5,215 bases of DNA from contig JACQGT010000650.1 of assembly GCA_016199425.1 (NCBI GenBank), positions 1-5,215 of the forward strand. Direction: 5' to 3'. Numbering within the stretch: position 1 is the first letter of the stretch; each line of letters opens with the position of its first letter. A program made the position numbers and the translations under genes. This document shows positions 1-4,318 of the stretch, piece after piece. The DNA comes from Chloroflexota bacterium. GTDB taxonomy: Bacteria > Chloroflexota > Anaerolineae > Caldilineales > Caldilineaceae. The notes beneath the pieces are model-generated. The model was given only the letters and a program-made list of their open reading frames with translations, did no database searches and was not told where the DNA came from.

Positions 1-308
1 AACTGGGCAAACTGATTGCCCGCCGCTTGCCCATAGCCGGGATAGGCGGGCGGAGCGACAACAACAATCGGCATCTGTCCGCTCGCGTGCGGCAACTGGG
101 AGCGAGGGGACGGCGGCTCCGCCTGCTGGAAACGACGGGTGGCCGCCAGCATCAGCAGGGCCGCCGGCAGGCTCGCCAGTACGCCAAAAATCATCCCCAC
201 GGCCATACTCATCGCATCGGTGCTCAGGACGCCGCCTGCACGCCAGCCAGCAAAACCGACGAAGATCAACAGCGCCACGACTGCCAACCGTTTCACAGCC
301 CACCCCAT
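1..308 (-). CDS. Small two-helix membrane protein with Pro-rich tail (3' end beyond the window)
   Basis: The reading frame is open from the ATG at 308 to the left edge, giving 102 complete codons with no stop, so the C-terminus is missing. I do not recognise a named family. Visible features are a short basic N-terminus (MGWAVKR), a hydrophobic helix at about residues 8-22, a second at about 33-56, a basic stop-transfer (RR at 58-59), then a Pro/Ala/Gly/Gln-rich tail from about 64 on (PAYPGYGQAAG). Both ends are probably cytoplasmic. No strong Shine-Dalgarno precedes the ATG; a GTG at codon 5 is an alternative start. The gene lies 81 bases downstream of the FtsK-like gene on the same strand, so it may be cotranscribed and could supply a membrane anchor that the soluble motor lacks; that link is inference. 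The overlapping plus-strand frames are shadows. Confidence 0.72.
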   Translation of the reverse strand, partial: MGWAVKRLAVVALLIFVGFAGWRAGGVLSTDAMSMAVGMIFGVLASLPAALLMLAATRRFQQAEPPSPRSQLPHASGQMPIVVVAPPAYPGYGQAAGNQFAQ

Positions 309-318
309 TTCGCTGATC

Positions 319-383
319 GTAGGGCGGAATGGTATTCCGCCCGCGCAGGGCGGGGCCCAAAGGGCACCCCCAATCCGCCCTAC
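319..383. repeat. 65-bp palindromic (REP/MITE-like) repeat, GTAGGGCGGA...TCCGCCCTAC
   Basis: The ends are perfect 10-bp inverted repeats (319-328 and 374-383). Inside, 322-330 and 334-342 form a perfect 9-bp stem with a 3-nt loop (GGGCGGAAT-ggt-ATTCCGCCC). A second stem can form between GGGCGG at 348-353 and CCGCCC at 375-380, closing over GCCC-AAA-GGGC (355-365). The element sits between two minus-strand genes and starts 6 bases beyond the stop of the FtsK-like gene. No T-run follows on either strand, so it is not a classical intrinsic terminator, though it could stabilise or process the mRNA. It resembles the element at 5061-5112 in ends and two-hairpin layout. No transposase is nearby. Confidence 0.75.
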
Positions 384-389
384 AAAATG

Positions 390-1526
390 TTACATATTGC
401 GCCCAAAAAGCCGGTCCATCAGCGAGCGATGGGGCTGGGGCGGCAGCAACGCGGGCAATTGCAGGGTTGGCAAGTCATCGGCCTGCCCTTCGTTCTGCCA
501 GCGACGGGAGGTGCGGTTGCCTGTACGTAGCTCCTTTGCCACCAGCGCCAGGTCCTGTGGCCCCAGCCAGGCCGCCTGAAAGCGCAGAACCGAGCCACGC
601 ACCACCAGAATGAAATCCCCTTTGCCTTCCAATTTGTCGGCCCCAGAATCGCTGATGCCCGACGCGTAGCGGGCTTCGTCGCTGCCGGCCACTGCGCCCA
701 CCAGACGCACAGGAAAGTTCGCCTTCATCGCGCCGCCGATGAGGGCAGCCGTCGGCTTTTGGGTGCAGGCCACCAGATGAATGCCCGCTTCTCGGCCTCG
801 CTGAGCAATGCGGGTCAAACTATCCTCCACCTGTCTGCCGCCAGTCTGGATCAGATCGGCCAGTTCGTCCACGGCCACCACCAGCACCGGGCTACTGACG
901 GCTTCGGCGTCCCGGCGCTCCATCTCGCGCACAAGCCAGGCCAGACAGGCCAGCGCAGCCTCCGGCGTATTCTGCACGTCGTTCAAGACGTGGGGCAGAC
1001 CGGCCAGCGGCCCAAAGCCCCGGCCTTTGGGATCGATGAGAATCAATTGCAGTTGGCCCTGGCGGTTGTGCATAGCCAGGGACGTGAGGAGCGTCCGCGC
1101 CAGGGCTGTCTTGCCGCTGCCCGTTGTCCCCGCGATGAGGACGTGGGCCACATCCGGCGCGGTGAGGCGCAGGAGGAGGGGAAAGCCCTGCTCGTCCATG
1201 CCCAGCACGGCCGATGCGGGCGGCACAACGGTCAGACGCTTGCAGAGAGGCAGGAGACGGATCGGCTGCGGGTTTTCCCGGGGAATCTCCACATTGATTT
1301 CGCCCCCCTCCCGGTAAATACGCGCCTCGCGCGTGCCCAACGCCATCGCGATCTCCTCGGCCAGGGCAGAGACTTTGGAGACTTTTGTGCCCAGTTCGGT
1401 TGCCAGCTTGAACTGGACAAAACGGGGCGTCACTGTCCCGCCGTTGACCCGGCCAGGAATTTTGTGGTGGGCAAGCAGTTGTTCGATGCGATCCGCCTGC
1501 ATATTGAGTGTCTGACGCCGCCCCAT
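390..1526 (-). CDS. FtsK/SpoIIIE-type DNA translocase, compact soluble form
   Basis: Predicted to be an ATP-driven double-stranded DNA pump of the FtsK/HerA class. Residues about 12-82 match the FtsK alpha/beta-type segment before the motor (KVSALAEEIAMAL, then INVEIPRENP). The motor follows: Walker A GTTGSGKT at 133-140, IDPKG at 164-168, Walker B VVAVDE at 216-221, TQKP at 255-258, and a GADKLEGKGDF segment at 295-305 matching the FtsK GxxxLLGxGDML region. At 378 aa it is far shorter than classical FtsK (about 750 to 1300 aa): it has no N-terminal membrane helices, no long linker, and no C-terminal gamma winged-helix; the tail after 340 looks disordered. The start is fixed by GAGGGGAGG at 1532-1540, five bases before the ATG. 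It has its own promoter and operator upstream (1686-1714). Family membership is confident. Whether it serves chromosome segregation, an integrated element or another DNA-moving task cannot be told here. Confidence 0.93.
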   Translation of the reverse strand: MGRRQTLNMQADRIEQLLAHHKIPGRVNGGTVTPRFVQFKLATELGTKVSKVSALAEEIAMALGTREARIYREGGEINVEIPRENPQPIRLLPLCKRLTVVPPASAVLGMDEQGFPLLLRLTAPDVAHVLIAGTTGSGKTALARTLLTSLAMHNRQGQLQLILIDPKGRGFGPLAGLPHVLNDVQNTPEAALACLAWLVREMERRDAEAVSSPVLVVAVDELADLIQTGGRQVEDSLTRIAQRGREAGIHLVACTQKPTAALIGGAMKANFPVRLVGAVAGSDEARYASGISDSGADKLEGKGDFILVVRGSVLRFQAAWLGPQDLALVAKELRTGNRTSRRWQNEGQADDLPTLQLPALLPPQPHRSLMDRLFGRNM

Positions 1527-1658
1527 ATCTGCCTCCCCTCAAACCAAAAATCCCGGCCTCTTTGGACGCGTCCCAGCGGGAGCGCGGCATAGACCAGGGA
1601 AGTTGAAGGCTCGGATGATTCGTGAAGGCGCGTGGCGGACCTGTTCTATAGAGGTGAG

Positions 1659-1682
1659 ACCATCAGCCTTTTCGCTGATGGT
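1659..1682 (-). promoter_or_regulatory. Stem-loop at the predicted 5' end of the FtsK-like mRNA
   Basis: ACCATCAGC (1659-1667) and GCTGATGGT (1674-1682) are perfect 9-bp arms around a 6-nt loop. Read on the minus strand, the stem begins within a few bases of the predicted transcription start (about 1679-1682), so the mRNA would carry a 5'-terminal hairpin. Such hairpins are known to protect mRNAs from 5'-end-dependent decay. No T-run follows, so it is not a terminator. About 130 bases of leader separate it from the start codon. It could instead act as DNA, as a second repressor site. The hairpin is seen directly; its function is inferred. Confidence 0.6.
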
Positions 1683-1685
1683 TCC

Positions 1686-1714
1686 ACTATACAGAACATT
1701 TGTTCTATTGTCAA
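1686..1714 (-). promoter_or_regulatory. Sigma70-type promoter of the FtsK-like gene
   Basis: On the minus strand a perfect -35 hexamer TTGACA (1709-1714) is followed by exactly 17 bases and a -10 hexamer TATAGT (1686-1691). This is the best promoter match in the window. The start of transcription should fall at about 1679-1682, leaving an untranslated leader of about 155 bases before the ATG at 1526. The spacer is almost filled by the 14-bp dyad described separately. A bound repressor would therefore cover the RNA polymerase site. Confidence 0.8.
1693..1706. promoter_or_regulatory. LexA-like operator (AGAAC-N4-GTTCT) inside the promoter spacer
   Basis: The sequence AGAACATTTGTTCT is a perfect palindrome in its 5-bp arms with a 4-bp centre. 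The GAAC-N4-GTTC core is the hallmark of the LexA box of Gram-positive bacteria (Bacillus type CGAAC-N4-GTTCG; mycobacterial type similar). It lies wholly between the -35 and -10 boxes, the classical repression position. A half-site, TGTTCTAT, recurs at 1642-1649. The lexA gene is not in the window, and I am not certain of the LexA consensus in this organism's lineage, so a dedicated phage-like or element-borne repressor is the main alternative. Confidence 0.62.
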
Positions 1715-1802
1715 GCGCGGATTTTGCGTTTTTGCCAGAATGACGGCGGGGTACGTTCTGATTCCGGGAACTTCGCAGTAGCGGATATACAAGAGAGGGC
1801 TG

Positions 1803-1901
1803 CTAAGCGCCAAGAATGCGTCCGCCGGTGGTGGCGAGAAGGGTGACAAAGAGCGCCAGGGCAAGCAGCAGGTCGCTGAGTTGGTATTCCTGTTGTTTCA
1901 T
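1803..1901 (-). CDS. Small single-helix membrane peptide (32 aa)
   Basis: A short frame runs from ATG at 1901 to TAG at 1803. It begins MKQQEYQLSD, continues with a hydrophobic stretch (about residues 11-24, LLLALALFVTLLAT) and ends GGRILGA. Charged residues cluster at the N-terminus, and one Arg follows the helix. A good Shine-Dalgarno, AGGAAAG, stands 6 bases before the ATG. The charge-helix-short tail layout plus the ribosome site argue for a real membrane microprotein. I do not recognise a family. It lies 277 bases downstream of the LysM/transpeptidase gene on the same strand and about 90 bases upstream of the FtsK-like promoter. No convincing promoter is visible, but a tandem 13-bp repeat lies 40 bases upstream. 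A 72-codon frame overlapping it (1646-1864) lacks these signs and is rejected. Confidence 0.6.
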   Translation of the reverse strand: MKQQEYQLSDLLLALALFVTLLATTGGRILGA

Positions 1902-1940
1902 CGTTGGCTTTCCTTCGCCCTGTGTGCGGTGTTGAAACAG

Positions 1941-1966
1941 TCTCTATTGAATATCTCTATTGAGTA
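1941..1966. repeat. Tandem 13-bp direct repeat, two copies
   Basis: TCTCTATTGAATA (1941-1953) is followed at once by TCTCTATTGAGTA (1954-1966), with one mismatch. It lies 40-65 bases upstream of the ATG of the small membrane peptide, where a promoter or operator would be expected. No convincing -35/-10 pair is visible around it. It could be a binding site pair, or simply a local duplication. Confidence 0.6.
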
Positions 1967-2039
1967 TCCACGCGTGTCATCGAGAAGGGTGTGGTTCGGA
2001 ACACAGCGTTGTTGATGGGTATGATACGTCAATACCGGT

Positions 2040-2088
2040 GCGGTCGTCGGACTGTTCGACTACTCTCGTCGCACTCAAGTCAGACCGC
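2040..2088. other. Interrupted dyad in the 1902-2178 intergenic interval
   Basis: GCGGTC (2040-2045) pairs with GACCGC (2083-2088), GACT (2050-2053) with AGTC (2078-2081), and CGAC (2057-2060) with GTCG (2068-2071), giving a 49-base imperfect stem. No T-run follows on either strand. It may be a structured RNA piece between the LysM gene and the small peptide gene, or chance. Nothing else gene-like is visible in 1902-2178. Confidence 0.25.
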
Positions 2089-2138
2089 TTCCATCCACCT
2101 GGCGGCGCGGGGCTGTTCGTACAGGAAGAAGAAGGGAC

Positions 2139-2179
2139 GCAGATTTTTGTGATCTGCATTGATCTGCGCTGATTGCGCT
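2139..2179. repeat. Degenerate TGATCTGCGC repeats with short hairpin
   Basis: Three successive decamers, TGATCTGCAT (2150-2159), TGATCTGCGC (2160-2169) and TGATTGCGCT (2170-2179), follow GCAGAT (2139-2144), which can pair with ATCTGC at 2152-2157 over a 7-nt loop. The block abuts the 3' end of the LysM/transpeptidase gene, overlapping the last base of its stop codon. On the minus strand the hairpin could mark the transcript end, but the following bases are GTCCC, not a T-run. Confidence 0.5.
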
Positions 2180-3321
2180 CAATCAACGATATGCACGGGC
2201 ATTCCCAGATAGGAGAGGGCGAAGAGGGTGGCGGCGTCCTCATCCAGCAGCATCGCGCAGCCGAAGGTGGCGGGCTGACCCACGAGGGTGTCCCATAGCT
2301 TCTGACCAGTATCCCATTCCACAGGCAGGCCGTGGATACCGTTCTCGAAGTCGCCCACATCGTACAGCCCCAGCCAGAAGGGCATATCCAACCGGTAGGC
2401 GCTGCTCTGGGCCATCTCCAGTTTGGTTTTGATGGGAAAGCTGCCTGTGCGCGTTGCCCACTGGCCTTGCCCCGTGCTGCACTTCCAGTCGTACAGGGGC
2501 GCGCCATTCTGCATGACCCAGCAGCGCTGGCGGGTGATACTGACGATGAATTCGGTTCCAGTATATGGGGTGGGCGGCAGGCGGCGCGCCACCACAGGTG
2601 GGCCATAGGGGATGCGCACCTCCAGACCGGAATAAATTGTCTGCTCGTCGGGCAGGCTGTTGTAGCGCACAATGGCCTGGGGTGTTGTTTCGTATTCCTG
2701 GGCCAATTGGGACATTGTGTCGCCGGGCCGGACATTGTGATAGAAGAAACCGGAACGGGCCGGGCCAACCGCAGATGCTTTGCCCTCGCGTACAGGGCCG
2801 GGAATCACCAGTTTCTGCCCCGGTTGGATTATATTGGGATCGCTGATACGGTTGGCCGCCAGCAATTCGTGCAGAGAGAGTCCGTTGGCCTGGGCGATCA
2901 GCCCCAGGCTTTCGCCTTGCAGCACCGTATGGATGTTGTCCGGCGCAGCCACGCGCAGTTCATCCGCGGTGGCGGGCAGCAGGAGCGTCTGTCCCATCCC
3001 AATCACGCTTTTCTCAGAGTCCAATCCATTCAGCGCTGTGAGCGCGGCCAAATCGACGCCGTAGCGCAGCGCGATCCAGCCCAGATTGTCGCCGTCGCGC
3101 ACGGTCATCGTGCGGTTGAGGGAAACGACACGGCTGGTGGCTGGCGGCTCTGCGGGGGTGTCGGGCTGCGCTACAGGGGGCGCGGGCGTTTGCGCTTGCC
3201 CCGGATGGGGCTGTAGCGCAAGGACGGCCAGCAACAGAGCGCTGACCAGCCACGTCCACAGCACCATTTTTGGCCGACAGAGGGCCGGTCGGCTGCGGGC
3301 AGATGTGATATTCGTTGGCAT
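2179..3321 (-). CDS. LysM-repeat L,D-transpeptidase (YkuD domain), exported
   Basis: A 380-aa exported cell-wall enzyme. A basic N-terminus and hydrophobic helix (about 19-36) give a signal peptide or anchor, possibly cleaved near residue 44 (GQAQ). A Pro/Ala linker (46-62) leads to three LysM domains: about 71-116 (VRDGDNLGWIALRYGV), 129-175 (VLQGESLGLIAQANGL) and 192-240 (VRPGDTMSQLAQEY). These bind peptidoglycan glycans. A YkuD domain follows from about 256 to the end. Family members use Cys to exchange or form peptide cross-links, often 3-3, or attach proteins. Here H330 (IHG) and C355 are kept, but the usual S/T-H-G-C motif reads T352-F353-G354-C355, and the spacing from H330 (21 residues) is longer than the common 14-17. 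Extra Cys267 and Cys281 might pair. No strong Shine-Dalgarno precedes the ATG; Met19 is an alternative start. It is divergent from the YIP1-like pair and has its own promoter at 3374-3402. Confidence 0.92.
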   Translation of the reverse strand: MPTNITSARSRPALCRPKMVLWTWLVSALLLAVLALQPHPGQAQTPAPPVAQPDTPAEPPATSRVVSLNRTMTVRDGDNLGWIALRYGVDLAALTALNGLDSEKSVIGMGQTLLLPATADELRVAAPDNIHTVLQGESLGLIAQANGLSLHELLAANRISDPNIIQPGQKLVIPGPVREGKASAVGPARSGFFYHNVRPGDTMSQLAQEYETTPQAIVRYNSLPDEQTIYSGLEVRIPYGPPVVARRLPPTPYTGTEFIVSITRQRCWVMQNGAPLYDWKCSTGQGQWATRTGSFPIKTKLEMAQSSAYRLDMPFWLGLYDVGDFENGIHGLPVEWDTGQKLWDTLVGQPATFGCAMLLDEDAATLFALSYLGMPVHIVD

Positions 3322-3373
3322 AGGAATCGCCCAGAGGATATGCTGTGCAGGGTTGCCGAATCTTTTTTAGCAC

Positions 3374-3402
3374 AGCCTACCCGCAATCAGCAGGGCTGTC
3401 AA
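3374..3402 (-). promoter_or_regulatory. Probable promoter of the LysM/L,D-transpeptidase gene
   Basis: The minus strand shows a perfect TTGACA at 3397-3402, a 17-base spacer and a weaker -10 hexamer, TAGGCT, at 3374-3379 (T, A and final T conserved). The start of transcription would lie near 3367, about 46 bases upstream of the ATG at 3321. The -35 and spacing are good; the -10 is poor, so this may need an activator or be a different sigma class. Confidence 0.45.
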
Positions 3403-3475
3403 ACGGTTTCTGCATTTGGGTACAATTCGGGCGCTCGATTCGGGGAATGGACCAGCACCAGTCCGTAGGCCGAAA

Positions 3476-3509
3476 ATCGATTGATCCATTTCTTGGGATC
3501 AAAACCGAT
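3476..3509. promoter_or_regulatory. Palindrome in the divergent promoter region
   Basis: TTGATCC (3481-3487) and GGATCAA (3496-3502) are perfect 7-bp arms around an 8-base centre. ATCG (3476-3479) and CGAT (3506-3509) extend the dyad outside a small internal loop. It lies between the two divergent genes, upstream of the proposed YIP1-gene promoter and about 80 bases behind the LysM-gene promoter. This is a position suited to a shared regulator, but no T-run or known operator consensus is seen. Confidence 0.35.
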
Positions 3510-3531
3510 AGACGATCTTGCCCTATAGAGA

Positions 3532-3561
3532 TTGTGACGGGATCAGCGGCTATGTTATCAT
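3532..3561 (+). promoter_or_regulatory. Candidate extended -10 promoter of the YIP1-like pair
   Basis: TG-T-TATCAT at 3553-3561 is an extended -10 element (hexamer 5 of 6 to consensus). TTGTGA at 3532-3537 is a 4-of-6 -35 box at 18 bases. Transcription would start near 3568, about 43 bases before the ATG at 3611. A second possible -10, TACAAT, lies at 3421-3426 but has no good -35. Transcription is divergent from the LysM gene. Confidence 0.4.
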
Positions 3562-3610
3562 TTGTCTGAATATCACTTGGAAGCGCCATCTCCCCGCCGG
3601 TGAGTGTGTT

Positions 3611-4318
3611 ATGCTGCAACCACAAACATATCCTAGACTGCTTGGACAGGCATTGACCCTGGAACCCGATCCTTTTGTCGAAATGGTGGATGACGACAAT
3701 CCATGGATTGAGGGACTCTTTTTTGCGTTTGTGCTGGGACTCATCATCGCACTCGCGCGTCTGTTCGGCGGCCTGCTCTTGTCGGCAAGCCTCCCCCCGT
3801 CCGATGCGGTTCTGGAGACACTGGCGATCAGCCTGAAACAGTTCTTGTCCGCCACCCCTGCCCAACAGGCCAGCGCCGAAGCATCCCTACGCCAGCTTTG
3901 GCCTCTGCTCACGCCTCTTTTCAACTATGGGAACGGCTGGCTGGGGCTGCTGGGACTGATTGTCACGCCCCTTGCCTTTATCGGGCAATGGCTGCTCTAC
4001 GCCAGCATCAGCCATGCCGCGGCCCGTCTGCTGGGCGGAAGCGGAAGCCTGAGCCAGACACTGGGCGCGCTCGCGCTCAGTATGGCCCCACGTATTCTAC
4101 TCGTGGCGACGGTTGTGCCATTTGCCTCGGTCAGCGCCCTGTTGCTGCATAGTTGGGGACTTCTGATCGCATATCGCGGCCTGGAAGTGGCCCACGATTT
4201 GCCGCCCGGCAAGGCCACAGCCGCGGCGTTGGTCCCTCTTCTCCTGGGCGCTCTCCTCTTCCTGCTGGCTGCTGTTTTGGGAATCGGCCTATTTTCTCTG
4301 ACAGGCGGTGGCATATGA
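3611..4318 (+). CDS. YIP1-family integral membrane protein (first of a pair)
   Basis: A 235-aa polytopic membrane protein. The frame is open from 3518, but I place the start at the ATG at 3611. GGTGAG lies six bases before it, the protein then starts just before recognisable sequence, and the proposed promoter would otherwise fall inside the gene. A soluble N-terminus (about 1-30, acidic MVDDDNP at 25-31) precedes helices at roughly 33-56, 111-137, 155-178 and 204-228, with a hydrophobic segment at 179-190. The YIP1-like signature is the ARLLGGSGSLSQTL segment (138-151), then a helix, then a W-containing segment and GLEVAHDLPPGKA (190-201). Bacterial YIP1-domain proteins have no well-established biochemical role; eukaryotic relatives act in membrane traffic. 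The gene overlaps the next by 4 bases (ATGA), so the two are translationally coupled and may form a heteromer. Family call is by pattern only. Confidence 0.82.
   Translation: MLQPQTYPRLLGQALTLEPDPFVEMVDDDNPWIEGLFFAFVLGLIIALARLFGGLLLSASLPPSDAVLETLAISLKQFLSATPAQQASAEASLRQLWPLLTPLFNYGNGWLGLLGLIVTPLAFIGQWLLYASISHAAARLLGGSGSLSQTLGALALSMAPRILLVATVVPFASVSALLLHSWGLLIAYRGLEVAHDLPPGKATAAALVPLLLGALLFLLAAVLGIGLFSLTGGGI

Noticed and set aside
319..383. Palindrome as an intrinsic terminator
   Set aside because: Strong stems are present, but no run of T follows on either strand.
27..579. Plus-strand frames at the left edge
   Set aside because: They are antisense to the partial membrane-protein gene and the end of the FtsK-like gene and run through the palindromic repeat.
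892..1590. Minus-strand frame of 232 codons overlapping the FtsK-like gene in another phase
   Set aside because: It has no motifs and low-complexity, Gly/Arg/Pro-rich sequence; the true frame carries Walker A and B.
759..1592. Long plus-strand open frame (277 codons) opposite the FtsK-like gene
   Set aside because: It is fully antisense to a gene with clear motor motifs; the translation is rich in Gln, His and Arg with no domain, as expected for a high-GC shadow frame.
1646..1864. 72-codon minus-strand frame ending in the FtsK-gene leader
   Set aside because: It passes through the promoter, the operator and the hairpin, has no ribosome site of note, and overlaps the better supported 32-aa gene in a different frame.
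1960..2172. 70-codon plus-strand frame
   Set aside because: It lies over repeat-rich sequence (the decamer array encodes its C-terminus) and has no clear ribosome site or hydrophobic or domain pattern.
1902..2178. Possible tRNA, small RNA or CRISPR in the gene-free interval
   Set aside because: No cloverleaf with a TTCGA-type arm and CCA-end stem is found, and the only repeats are a two-copy 13-mer and a degenerate 10-mer tract without spacers.
1977..2768. 263-codon minus-strand frame extending into the intergenic interval
   Set aside because: Most of it overlaps the transpeptidase gene out of frame, and the extension through 1977-2178 shows no domain or conserved pattern.
2332..3216. 294-codon plus-strand frame opposite the LysM/transpeptidase gene
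   Set aside because: It is antisense to a gene with three LysM domains and a YkuD domain; its composition is that of a shadow.
3518..3610. Upstream start adding 31 residues to the first YIP1-like protein
   Set aside because: The extra residues show no family pattern and would overlap the proposed promoter; the ATG at 3611 has a GGTGAG ribosome site.
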